DNA from: CAZHFW01 sp964531675
GTDB taxonomy: Bacteria > Planctomycetota > Phycisphaerae > Phycisphaerales > UBA1924
Reading direction: 5' to 3'
Length of the DNA stretch: 15,629 nt
Assembly (NCBI GenBank): GCA_964531675.1
Contig: CAZHFW010000057.1
Location: 1 to 15,629 of the forward strand
In this document: positions 7,961 to 15,283 of the stretch, piece by piece
Position numbering within the stretch: position 1 is the first letter of the stretch
Layout: each line of letters starts with the position of its first letter
Made by a program: the position numbers and the translations under genes
Notes under the pieces: generated by a model
The model's database searches: none
Seen by the model: only the letters and a program-made list of their open reading frames with translations
What the model was told of the DNA's origin: nothing

Positions 7961-9049
7961 ATGCAGAACCGACCGATGACGCTTCTCGACCTGACCCAGG
8001 ACCTGCTCTGGCCGAGGCTGCTGCGCTTGCCAGCCTTGGCCCTGGCCCCCGGGCGGATCTTCGTTTCCCTCATCGCGATCGCGATGATCGCGCTGGCGTT
8101 CCGGGTTCCCGGGATCTGGGGCGACGCGTCCTGGCAACGGGACTTCACCGAACGCCACCAGGCGGCCCAGGACAATCTCGCAGCCACCTCGACCAGCCCG
8201 CTCTTTCCCACGATCTGGCTCGAACGCGGGTCCGTGTACTTCTTCGAGACCCCGATGAAGCTCATGCACGAGCACCCCTGGTCGGCGATCGTCTCGTTCC
8301 TGCTGGCGCTCTTCGTCACCGCCATCCTCGGCGGCGCGATCGCACGCTCCGCAGCACTCGAGACCGCCAACGGCGTGCGCCCGTCCATGCGCTCATCCCT
8401 CTCATTCGCGCTGGGTCGCTGGAGTTCCCTCGCCGGGGCATTGCTCGCGCCGCTGTTCCTCGTGCTCGGCATCGGACTGGCGCTGGCGATCCTGGGCTGG
8501 GCCGCGCTGGGAATCCCGTGGATCAAGGTCGCGGGCGCCGCGGCGTACCCGGTCGCGCTGATCGGCGGGCTCCTGATCGTCCTGCTGCTGCTGGGTTACG
8601 CATTGGGCTGGCCTCTGCTTGGCGGCGCGGTCGCGAGCGAAGGTTCCGATGGCCTGGACGCGGTGGTCCGGGTGTACGCGTACATCCAGAGCCGCCCGCT
8701 TCGGCTTTTGTCCTATCTGATTATCGCCTTTGCGATCCTGACGCTCAGCGTGGGGATCATGCAGTTCGTCGTCGACCGGACGATCCAAATCACCGCGGAG
8801 CTCTCGGGCTCGTGGCTCTCGGATCGCTCCGCCTCGGTGCTTCGCGCCGAGCCTGGCTTGAACGCGTCCGCTTCGGACAAGGCAGCGGCCCGCGTCATCG
8901 GGGTCTGGACCAACATCTTCAGCCTGCTGGTCGCGGCCTATACGTTCAGCTTCATCTCCAGCGCCGGGAGCGTGATCTATCTGATGATGCGCCGCGTCTC
9001 GGATGGCCAGGACGTGGGCGAGGTCTGGGAGCCGGAGCGATCCGCGTGA
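7961..9049 (+). CDS. Six-helix membrane protein of unknown function
   Basis: A 362-residue protein from ATG 7961, with GGGGA about 7 nt upstream; a second in-frame ATG lies five codons later. Likely membrane helices are near residues 32-52, 106-128, 152-178, 188-215, 246-268 and 313-340. Between helices 1 and 2 is a roughly 55-residue, probably extracytoplasmic loop. Motifs that look conserved are HPWSAIVSFLLALF, GGAIARSAALE, VASEGSDGLDAVVRVYAYIQ after helix 4, and VIYLMMRRVSDGQDVGEVWE at the C-terminus. I have an impression of similar proteins in planctomycetes but cannot name a family or function. It overlaps the next gene by 4 bp (GTGA), so the two are coupled. Confidence 0.8.
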   Translation: MQNRPMTLLDLTQDLLWPRLLRLPALALAPGRIFVSLIAIAMIALAFRVPGIWGDASWQRDFTERHQAAQDNLAATSTSPLFPTIWLERGSVYFFETPMKLMHEHPWSAIVSFLLALFVTAILGGAIARSAALETANGVRPSMRSSLSFALGRWSSLAGALLAPLFLVLGIGLALAILGWAALGIPWIKVAGAAAYPVALIGGLLIVLLLLGYALGWPLLGGAVASEGSDGLDAVVRVYAYIQSRPLRLLSYLIIAFAILTLSVGIMQFVVDRTIQITAELSGSWLSDRSASVLRAEPGLNASASDKAAARVIGVWTNIFSLLVAAYTFSFISSAGSVIYLMMRRVSDGQDVGEVWEPERSA

Positions 9050-9384
9050 GCGATCCCGCCGGACAACCCTCGCTTCCCGATTCGCTCCACCGCTCCCTTG
9101 CGACCCTCGCGGGCCTGCTCGCCGAGCACGGGATCTCAAGGCTCGAGCTCACGCCCATTTCGCGCGAGCACGGCCGCCTTCCCGCGCGGGCGCTGCTCCC
9201 CCGGCACACCGACCTGCCCGGCGTCATCGGCGCGGAACTCCTCAAGGGCCACACCGCGGACCTGCACGTTCCGCAGCTCGATCTGACCTTGCGGGTCTGG
9301 CAAGAGTCGGGCACGCTCCTGGCGGGCTGTGAACCCGCGGATCATCCCCTGGCCGCGGCGCTCCGCTCAGCCGGGATCATCTGA
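9046..9384 (+). CDS. Small soluble protein coupled to the six-helix membrane protein
   Basis: A 112-residue protein from GTG 9046, overlapping the upstream stop as GTGA, with GGAG at 9034-9037 8 nt before it. It begins VSDPAGQPSLPDSLHRSLAT, has no membrane segment and no recognisable motif. Residues 12-24 look helical; LELTPIS, DLHVPQLDLTLRVWQ and GTLLAGCEPA look like strands. The coupling suggests it works with the membrane protein, perhaps on the cytoplasmic side. Its last 18 bp run antisense over the end of truB, and the same bases encode the final residues of both proteins. Coding status rests on the strong ribosome binding site and the coupled start, not on homology. Confidence 0.65.
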   Translation: MSDPAGQPSLPDSLHRSLATLAGLLAEHGISRLELTPISREHGRLPARALLPRHTDLPGVIGAELLKGHTADLHVPQLDLTLRVWQESGTLLAGCEPADHPLAAALRSAGII

Positions 9385-10194
9385 CGCGCCAGATGTGGGG
9401 TCAGATGTCGGGTCGGGCCCGGCGGAGTCCCGCTCGTCATGCTCCAACTCGCCAGCGTCCTCTGCGGCTTGGTGCAGAAGATGCTCGGGCAAGGGCAACA
9501 GGTCCGCGAGTGTGATCGTCGGACCGAATGAGTCCATCGTGCGGGCGTGCTCGATGCGGAACTCCCCCACCGCGGTGCGCCGGAGCGAGGTCAGCATTCC
9601 CCCGACGCCCAGAGCCGCACCCAGATCGCGGGCGAGGGAGCGGATGTACGTCCCCTTGCCGCACGTGATGCGCACGTCGATCAGCGGGAACGCGTAGCGC
9701 AGGATCTCGAACTCATGCACCGTCACGGGCCTGGCTGCCAGCTTGGTCTCTTCGCCCCGCCTGGCGAGTTCATACGCGCGGATCCCCCCGACGTGGATGG
9801 CGGAGAACGGCGGAGGCGTCTGCATGATCTCGCCCGTCAGGTTCCGGATCGCGGCGCGGACTTCGGGCTCTGAAGGCTCGCGCGAGATGGTCGCGAGCGT
9901 GATGTTGCCTTCCGGATCCTGGGTGTCGCTGACGCGGGAGAGGTCGATCGTCGCGAGGTATTCCTTCCGGCTCGCCATCAGGTCGTTGCAATGCTTGGTC
10001 GCTTTTCCCACCATCACGACCAGCAGACCCGTCGCGAATGGGTCGAGCGTGCCCGCGTGTCCCACCTTGGCCCGTTTGGGCGCACCGCCGCGCCGCACCA
10101 GCACCCTGATCTTGGCGCACACGTCCATCGAGGTCCACTTGGGCGCCTTGTCGATGAGCAGGATGCCGGTGGGAGTCACGGGGGTTGGATTCAC
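9367..10194 (-). CDS. truB: tRNA pseudouridine(55) synthase TruB
   Basis: A 275-residue protein from GTG 10194. It opens TPTGILLIDKAPKWTSMDV, then carries the TruB catalytic motif VGHAGTLDPFATGLL with the nucleophile D51. Also present are KEYLATIDL, QTPPPFSAIHVGGIRAYELAR and GKGTYIRSLARDLGAALG, all typical of the family. It isomerises U55 to pseudouridine in the T-loop of tRNAs. The start overlaps the stop of the glycosyltransferase gene upstream (4 bp), so truB is read from that transcript. The last 40 or so residues are an acidic, Pro/Ser/Asp-rich tail with a DPTSDPTS repeat instead of a PUA domain. Confidence 0.96.
   Translation of the reverse strand: MNPTPVTPTGILLIDKAPKWTSMDVCAKIRVLVRRGGAPKRAKVGHAGTLDPFATGLLVVMVGKATKHCNDLMASRKEYLATIDLSRVSDTQDPEGNITLATISREPSEPEVRAAIRNLTGEIMQTPPPFSAIHVGGIRAYELARRGEETKLAARPVTVHEFEILRYAFPLIDVRITCGKGTYIRSLARDLGAALGVGGMLTSLRRTAVGEFRIEHARTMDSFGPTITLADLLPLPEHLLHQAAEDAGELEHDERDSAGPDPTSDPTSGASDDPG
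9391..9414. repeat. 12-bp tandem duplication inside the truB 3' end
   Basis: AGATGTGGGGTC is followed directly by AGATGTCGGGTC (11 of 12 identical). Read on the minus strand it encodes the DPTS-DPTS repeat in the acidic tail of TruB. It is probably a replication-slippage product. Confidence 0.7.
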
Positions 10195-11942
10195 GGCGTT
10201 CCCCCCGCCTCACGCGTCGCGATGACCAGGTGCACCCACTTCCCGATCGAGTAGTTGAACCCGTCGAGCGTTTCCTTCCGAGCAAATCCCGCGGGGACGC
10301 CAACCGATTCAGGCAGGATGAGGATCGCATCGGGGTTCGCAGCGGCGAACGCCCGGAAGGCCTCCAGATCGAGCTTGCGGAGCTTGCCTCGGGTCAGGAA
10401 GACCAGGCTGTCTTCGTGATACTCGAGTGCGGCGATCGGTCGGACGCTGCCGGGATCGAGTTCCCCGAGCCTCTCGGCAAGCCTTGAGCTCAGGGCCAGA
10501 TGAGGCTCCCGCGCCAGATTGAGCTCGATCAGGAGCAAGGGAGTCACCAGCGCCAGACCAAAGGCCAGAAGCTGGACATGGAGCCAGCGGGCAAAACGCA
10601 CCTGCGGGAACATCCGCCACACCACGCGGATCGCCAGGATGACGCAAAGCGTCGCGGGGACCACGAGCCAGCCCGCACGCATCGGCCCCGCGGGATACGC
10701 CAGCGCGATGTAGATCGCGGGAGACGCCAGCCCCGCGATCACGAGCGTGATCAGCATCCAGATCCCGATGCCCAGCTTCAAGCCCGCATCCGGCACGAAC
10801 GCGCGTCCCCGGGACGCAGCATGCAGGACCATCCGGCCGCTGAGCAGGGCCAGCGCCGGATACAGCGGCATCGTGTAATGCGGGAGCTTGGTCCCGATGC
10901 ACTCAAAGATGATCCACGCCGGGATCGCCCACGCGAGCAGGAAAAGCTCCGCGCGACGGCCGACGCGTGTACGCTGCGCTGTGGATCGCATGACGCCCCC
11001 GACGCCCCCTCGGGCCCAGGCACGGACCACGCCCGCAGCGGTCAGGAATGACCCGGGCCAGAAGAGCGCCGGCAGCAGCACGAGGTGATACCCGGGCGGG
11101 CCCCAATGCCCTTCCTTGGCCTCGCGCGAGCGCCCGATCGTCTCGTCGAAGATGATCTTCGAGTATGTCTCCCACCCGACCTGCTGGACGACCTTCCAGA
11201 CCCATGGTGCGACCACCGCGGCAACGATCAAGACGCCGAGCAGAGGCTGCAGGCGGAGCATCCATCGCCAGCGCCGATCCACGATCGAAACGCCCAGCGC
11301 GGTGCACGCTGCGATCATGGGCGCGATCGGCCCCTTGGCCATGACGCCAAGCGAGAGCGCAAGCCAGAAGAAGACCGCGGCCAACACGTCCGACCGAACG
11401 CCCGCCGAGCCCTCCGACTTCCACACGCGCCAGAGCGCGTATTGGGTGAGCACAACGGTGAACAACAGCAGTTGGTCGGACCGGGCCTGATGGGCGTCCC
11501 ACACGACCATGGGGCAGGCCGCAAGCAGCGCGGCGCCAAGCAGCGCCGCCCGGGGATCGAACATCCGGCGTCCCAGACGCCAGGTGATCAGCACCGCACC
11601 GGTCGCGCACAGCGCCGAGGGAAGCCTGTACACCCAGATCGCGTTGTCCCAGTCATCGCCCAGGAGCTTCACCGAGGCGGACTGGAGCCAGTAGATCAAG
11701 GGAGGCTTGTTGAGCCGGGGTCGGTCCTGGACCATCGGGACCGCCCAGTTCCCGCTCTCGACCATCTGGCGCGAGGCCTGGGCGAAGCGACTCTCGTCCC
11801 GGTCCACCGGCGGCAGCGTGAACAATCCCGGCACGTACACTACAGCGCAGATGACCAGCAGCGCCACCAGTCCACGCCAGCCCTCCGAGACGCGCGACAG
11901 CGCGGACGGGGAGAGCAAGTCATTGGACGCCGCTCGAGTCAT
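10191..11942 (-). CDS. ArnT/PMT-like membrane glycosyltransferase (GT83 type)
   Basis: A 583-residue protein from ATG 11942 with about 12 hydrophobic segments. After TM1 comes PPVDRDESRFAQASRQMVES (D47/D49/E50), the acidic loop of GT-C enzymes. NKPPLIYW (79-85 region) and ARSDQLLLF (D156) follow, as in ArnT-like proteins. KLPHYTMPLYPALALLSGR in the middle matches the family's second conserved block. These enzymes move a sugar from a polyprenyl-phosphate donor to a lipid or protein at the outer face of the inner membrane. The acceptor here is unknown; ArnT proper modifies lipid A. The start codon overlaps that of the divergent PAP2 gene. truB follows with a 4-bp overlap. Confidence 0.9.
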   Translation of the reverse strand: MTRAASNDLLSPSALSRVSEGWRGLVALLVICAVVYVPGLFTLPPVDRDESRFAQASRQMVESGNWAVPMVQDRPRLNKPPLIYWLQSASVKLLGDDWDNAIWVYRLPSALCATGAVLITWRLGRRMFDPRAALLGAALLAACPMVVWDAHQARSDQLLLFTVVLTQYALWRVWKSEGSAGVRSDVLAAVFFWLALSLGVMAKGPIAPMIAACTALGVSIVDRRWRWMLRLQPLLGVLIVAAVVAPWVWKVVQQVGWETYSKIIFDETIGRSREAKEGHWGPPGYHLVLLPALFWPGSFLTAAGVVRAWARGGVGGVMRSTAQRTRVGRRAELFLLAWAIPAWIIFECIGTKLPHYTMPLYPALALLSGRMVLHAASRGRAFVPDAGLKLGIGIWMLITLVIAGLASPAIYIALAYPAGPMRAGWLVVPATLCVILAIRVVWRMFPQVRFARWLHVQLLAFGLALVTPLLLIELNLAREPHLALSSRLAERLGELDPGSVRPIAALEYHEDSLVFLTRGKLRKLDLEAFRAFAAANPDAILILPESVGVPAGFARKETLDGFNYSIGKWVHLVIATREAGGTP

Positions 11943-12759
11943 GGACGCTCAGGATAGCTCCCGAGCCCCGATCGGAACTGCTGGCACGCCCCTGTGGGCA
12001 ACCTTCTCCCGGGGCGTTCGCGATTGGCTCTTCCCCCTGGCTCTGGGGCTCGGCGGGGCCGCGATTGTGTGGTCGTTCGATGGGCCCATCTCGGCCGCGG
12101 CCCGCTCGTTGACCCTTTCCGGAGATGTGAAGCGCGAACTCGAAGCGCTCCAGCAGTATGGCCAGGGCTCGATCAGCGTCCTCCTCGTGCTGGCGATCGC
12201 GATGCTGCAACCGGAACGGCGTCGACGCCTGCTGGATTGGGGCGCCGCGGCCCTCCTCGCGGGATTGACCTGCGCCCTGATGAAGATCCTGATCGGCAGG
12301 CCTCGCCCATTGCTCGAAGACCCGGGCCTGCTCCTGGGCCCGTGGGGGATGTACCCGGTCCCGACAGGCGCGCCCGGACAATACATCCTTGCGCACGCCT
12401 GGGAGTTCACGTCGCGCGTGCAATACGCCCTCGGGTCCATGCCCTCCCGACACGCGACGTTCGCAGCCTCCATGTCCGCGGCCCTCTGGACCATGTATCC
12501 GAGGCTGGGCCCTCTGGCGCTGGTGCTCATGCTGGTCGTCGCTTCGATGCGCGTCGTCACCGGCGCGCACTACCCGAGCGACGTGCTCGCGGGTCTTGCG
12601 CTGGGAAGCAGCATCACCCTGGTCGCGATGCGACGCTTCTGGGGCACGCGGGCCCTGGATTGGTTCTGGAAGAAGTTCGTCAGCCGCGACGCGAGCCCCG
12701 CGCTTCCGATGGTCGTGCGCACGGAGCTCGACGCGTTGTCCCGCGATCCGCGAGGCTGA
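11941..12759 (+). CDS. PAP2-family membrane phosphatase
   Basis: A 272-residue protein from ATG 11941. The three PAP2 catalytic motifs are present. C1 is KILIGRPRP (K115, R122, P123). C2 is PSRH (168-171), with Arg where the consensus has Gly. C3 is R204-x5-H210-x3-D214 in MRVVTGAHYPSDV. Five or six hydrophobic segments surround them. The family dephosphorylates lipid phosphates and pyrophosphates, for example undecaprenyl pyrophosphate or phosphatidylglycerophosphate, at the outer face of the inner membrane. Being divergent from an ArnT-like glycosyltransferase, it could recycle the polyprenyl carrier, which is inference. No clear Shine-Dalgarno precedes the ATG; a TTG ten codons upstream is a weak alternative. 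Confidence 0.9.
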   Translation: MDAQDSSRAPIGTAGTPLWATFSRGVRDWLFPLALGLGGAAIVWSFDGPISAAARSLTLSGDVKRELEALQQYGQGSISVLLVLAIAMLQPERRRRLLDWGAAALLAGLTCALMKILIGRPRPLLEDPGLLLGPWGMYPVPTGAPGQYILAHAWEFTSRVQYALGSMPSRHATFAASMSAALWTMYPRLGPLALVLMLVVASMRVVTGAHYPSDVLAGLALGSSITLVAMRRFWGTRALDWFWKKFVSRDASPALPMVVRTELDALSRDPRG

Positions 12760-13305
12760 TCACCAGTCGCCCGCGTACTTGGTCGTCCAACCTGCCGAAT
12801 CGCGCTCGGCCAGGCCATGCAGTCGCTTGGCGATCTGCCTGAGATGCAACGCGTCATGGGCTGCCCACGAGGCGAGGAGCATGCCCGCGTGCATAGGGCC
12901 GTAGCGATTGTGGTTGTACGCGCGGGACCAGTCGGGCCTGGAGAAAGGCGAGAGCACCGACGCGAGCCACGCCAGGCTTTCGCGGCGTTCCTGCTCGAAG
13001 GCGTCGAGCGTGGGCCCGAGCTGACGCGTGTTGTACGCGCGTCGTTCCGCGACGCGCTCGAGATCAAGGGGAGGCCAGGCCCGGGCGGGATCCTCGAGCG
13101 TGCTCCGCAGCCTGACGCGGAAGTCCTCGCGCTCCTCATCGAGCAGGTGACAGCAGACCTCCAGGATCGACCAGTGCTCGGGCGCGGGCTTCCAGCGCAC
13201 ATCCGCGTCGGACAAGGGCGTCACCAGCGCCCGGATTGCTCCGGGAGTGCCTCCAAGCCTGGCGACAATCAGCGCTGGATCAAACGTCGACAACGCCACC
13301 CCCAC
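12760..13305 (-). CDS. DinB-fold metal-binding protein
   Basis: A 181-residue protein from GTG 13305; another GTG two codons later (13299) and a TTG (13293) are alternatives, and no good ribosome binding site separates them. It has the DinB/YfiT four-helix pattern. HWSILEVCCHLLDEE gives the first metal ligand H53, and HAGMLLASWAAHDALHLRQIAKR gives H150 and H154 (HxxxH). DinB-like proteins are often metal-dependent transferases using bacillithiol, mycothiol or similar thiols, or uncharacterised stress proteins. This is not DNA polymerase IV, which shares the old name. Its stop codon abuts that of the convergent PAP2 gene with no base between. It is preceded by a heptanucleotide array. Confidence 0.85.
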   Translation of the reverse strand: MGVALSTFDPALIVARLGGTPGAIRALVTPLSDADVRWKPAPEHWSILEVCCHLLDEEREDFRVRLRSTLEDPARAWPPLDLERVAERRAYNTRQLGPTLDAFEQERRESLAWLASVLSPFSRPDWSRAYNHNRYGPMHAGMLLASWAAHDALHLRQIAKRLHGLAERDSAGWTTKYAGDW

Positions 13306-13342
13306 CGGTCCGCCGCACCCGGCGCTCCTCGATGACCTCTGA

Positions 13343-13419
13343 ACGGCCTCCGGCCCCTGGCACTTGGCCCTTGGCCTCTGGCTTACGGCCTACGGCCTAC
13401 GGCCTACGGCCCACGGCCT
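13343..13419. repeat. Heptanucleotide tandem array, 11 in-register copies
   Basis: Eleven consecutive 7-bp units fill 13343-13419 without a phase slip. Five units near the right end are ACGGCCT or ACGGCCC (13385-13419). The left units diverge (CCGGCCC, CTGGCAC, TTGGCCC, TTGGCCT, CTGGCTT), and the leftmost is again ACGGCCT. The central GGC is invariant in all eleven. The array lies between the stop of the minus-strand gene at 13424 and the GTG start of the DinB gene at 13305, so it probably sits in the leader or promoter region of the latter. Confidence 0.9.
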
Positions 13420-13423
13420 CTCC

Positions 13424-14161
13424 TCAGCTGCTCCCCTCGCGCATCCGATCGATCCCCGCGGGGAACGGATAGCTCGGGAAGACGCCGACCGGGCCCATGC
13501 GCCACATCGCGGGCGTCGCGTACACGTCGCCCCGGAAACCCGCCTCGAACATCGTGCGCAGCACCGCCTCGAAGCTCGGCTCCTTGCTGTTGGAACCGAC
13601 GAGCCGGTTGGCGCGGGCGTTCAGGAAGCTCACCGAGCACACCGGCTGGCGATCGCGACGATCACGGAGCATCTTGTGCACCGTCTTGAACCCGCGCTGC
13701 AGGTCGTGCAGCGTGAAGTGGTCGCGCCCGCGCGGACGCAGGATCGCGAGCACCAGCAGCTGGTCCAGGTCGTACTTCAGGATGAACGGTTCCTTGTCGC
13801 CCGCAGCGTGCACGCCCGCGGACTCGTGGAACATCTTCGCGTACGCGGTCACCGACTTGGAGTTCCACTGGCTCGTGGAGATCAGGTCGACGATCTTGCT
13901 GATGATCCCGTTGGAGTTGTCGTGATCGTTGACGCCGCAGACGACGGTGCGGTAGCGCCCGTCGAGCAGGTCTCGCAGCATGTCCTGACCCCAGAGGATG
14001 CGGATGCGCTCGGTCGCGTCCGCGGCGCGTTCGACTTTCCCAGCATCTCCGGGCAGCAGCGTCACACGCTCGTGGTGCGAGTCGGACAGCATGAGCGCAT
14101 CGGCATCGTCGTCGTACAGACGAACATCCTGACGCGTCGGCATGTGGGCATGGGTGTGCAT
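13424..14161 (-). CDS. Unrecognised soluble protein
   Basis: A 245-residue protein from ATG 14161. GGGAG nine bases upstream decides against a TTG at 14200. It begins MHTHAHMPTRQDVRLYDDDA, His-rich then acidic. No signal peptide or membrane segment is visible. Distinctive stretches are YRTVVCGVNDHDNSNGIISK, STSQWNSKSVTAYAKMFHES, FILKYDLDQLLVLAILRPRG and HFTLHDLQRGFKTVHKML. I do not recognise a family. Regular alternation of predicted helices and strands and the lack of low-complexity sequence suggest a folded enzyme or binding protein. The gene is divergent from the D-amino-acid oxidase gene (145-bp gap), and a heptad array begins 4 bp beyond its stop. Confidence 0.8.
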   Translation of the reverse strand: MHTHAHMPTRQDVRLYDDDADALMLSDSHHERVTLLPGDAGKVERAADATERIRILWGQDMLRDLLDGRYRTVVCGVNDHDNSNGIISKIVDLISTSQWNSKSVTAYAKMFHESAGVHAAGDKEPFILKYDLDQLLVLAILRPRGRDHFTLHDLQRGFKTVHKMLRDRRDRQPVCSVSFLNARANRLVGSNSKEPSFEAVLRTMFEAGFRGDVYATPAMWRMGPVGVFPSYPFPAGIDRMREGSS

Positions 14162-14170
14162 CTCGGGGTT

Positions 14171-14175
14171 CTCCC
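14171..14175 (-). promoter_or_regulatory. Ribosome binding site deciding the start at 14161
   Basis: GGGAG on the minus strand, 9 nt before the ATG at 14161. It supports that codon over the longer TTG-initiated frame from 14200. Confidence 0.6.
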
Positions 14176-14306
14176 GTGAAAGTTCGTGTCCCTCCGGCAA
14201 ACGCCGCCGGCGCCTTTAGTGTGACAGGACCACGCTCCAAATGCCAGTGTCGCGGGATTTCCACCGACCGGCGACGCCCCTCCCGCGACCGATCTACGCT
14301 CCGATC

Positions 14307-15257
14307 ATGGCGGAGATCACGGTCATCGGCGCCGGCGTCATCGGCCTGACCACCGCGCTGGCCTTGCAGCGTCAGGGCCATCGCGTCCGCATCTTCGCCA
14401 GGGACACCCGCGCCGCCACGACGTCGTGGGTCGCCGGCGCGGTCTGGTATCCCTTCCGCGTCGGCCCGCCCGATCTGGCCGCCAAATGGGCAGGACGCAC
14501 CGCCCGCTGGCAACTCGATGTCGCCGCCCGCGTCCCGGAAGCGGGTGTTGACCTGCTGACGCGCTACGAACTGGCCGACACCCCAGCCGAACCCTGGTGG
14601 TTCCACGCGGCCCTGGATGCGCGGCTCATGCGCTCCGATTTCCCGGGCCGGGCGCTCGCGCCATTCTGCTGGGCGTTCACCGCGCCGCGCTGCGAGCCTT
14701 CCCATTTCTTGCCTTGGCTCGAATCTCAGCTTCCCAGAATCGAGAACGTCACGGTCACCAACTTCCGCGACGTCCCGGGTGACATGATCGTGAACTGCAC
14801 CGGACTCGGCAGCCGCCCGCTCACCGGAGACACCAAGCTTCAGGCGGTCTTCGGACAGGTCGTGATGGTCGAGCCCGGCAGCGCCAACATGAAGGTGTGC
14901 CCGGGCGACGAGCGCGACATGGAGGCGATCTTCTACGCGATCCCGCGCCGCCGTGAGATCGTTCTGGGAGGCTGCGCACTAGACTGCGCCGACGACACCC
15001 CCACCACCGCTCGCGACGATGTGACCAAGGCGGTGCTGGAGCGGGCCAGGCTCCACAAGGTCTCCCATGGATCGGTGCTGCGGGTTGCGTCGGGCCTGAG
15101 GCCGGCGCGACCGACCGTCCGCCTGGAGGTCGATCAGGCCGACCCGCGGGTGGTGCACAACTACGGGCACGGCGGCGCCGGATACACCCTGAGCTGGGGC
15201 TGTGCTCTGGAAGCGGCCGAACTGGTTGAGCGGCAGCTCGCCCAGACAAAACGCTGA
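14307..15257 (+). CDS. D-amino-acid oxidase-like FAD flavoprotein
   Basis: A 316-residue protein from ATG 14307. An in-frame ATG at 14241 would add 22 residues ahead of the dinucleotide fold, and family members usually start just before it. MAEITVIGAGVIGLTTALAL carries GxGxxG (G8, G10, G13). TTSWVAGAVWYPFR (38-51) matches the block after the FAD-ribose site. SGLRPARPTVRLE contains R265, which lines up with substrate-carboxylate Arg283 of mammalian D-amino-acid oxidase. HNYGHGGAGYTLSWGCALEA (284-303) is the C-terminal signature. It likely oxidises D-amino acids to imino acids with H2O2 release, perhaps in peptidoglycan D-amino-acid turnover or scavenging. No strong ribosome binding site precedes 14307. 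Confidence 0.9.
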   Translation: MAEITVIGAGVIGLTTALALQRQGHRVRIFARDTRAATTSWVAGAVWYPFRVGPPDLAAKWAGRTARWQLDVAARVPEAGVDLLTRYELADTPAEPWWFHAALDARLMRSDFPGRALAPFCWAFTAPRCEPSHFLPWLESQLPRIENVTVTNFRDVPGDMIVNCTGLGSRPLTGDTKLQAVFGQVVMVEPGSANMKVCPGDERDMEAIFYAIPRRREIVLGGCALDCADDTPTTARDDVTKAVLERARLHKVSHGSVLRVASGLRPARPTVRLEVDQADPRVVHNYGHGGAGYTLSWGCALEAAELVERQLAQTKR

Positions 15258-15283
15258 CAAATCGGCAAAAGAGTCTTGATTGG

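Noticed and set aside
12760..13305. DNA polymerase IV (dinB)
   Set aside because: The protein has the DinB/YfiT metal-binding four-helix pattern (His53, His150, His154), not Y-family polymerase motifs; only the name is shared.
13343..13419. CRISPR array
   Set aside because: Units are 7 bp with no spacers and no cas genes nearby.
13364..14179. A plus-strand frame beginning with a repeated GLRPTAY peptide
   Set aside because: The peptide repeat is just the 7-bp array read as 21-bp/7-residue periods. The rest is antisense to the gene at 13424-14161.
14193..14215. GC-rich self-complementary patch between divergent genes considered as a terminator
   Set aside because: Only short 4-5 bp stems form, there is no T-run, and no gene ends there.
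14241..14306. Upstream ATG at 14241 as start of the D-amino-acid oxidase gene
   Set aside because: It would add 22 Pro/Arg-rich residues before the FAD-binding strand, which family members lack. Kept as a weaker alternative.
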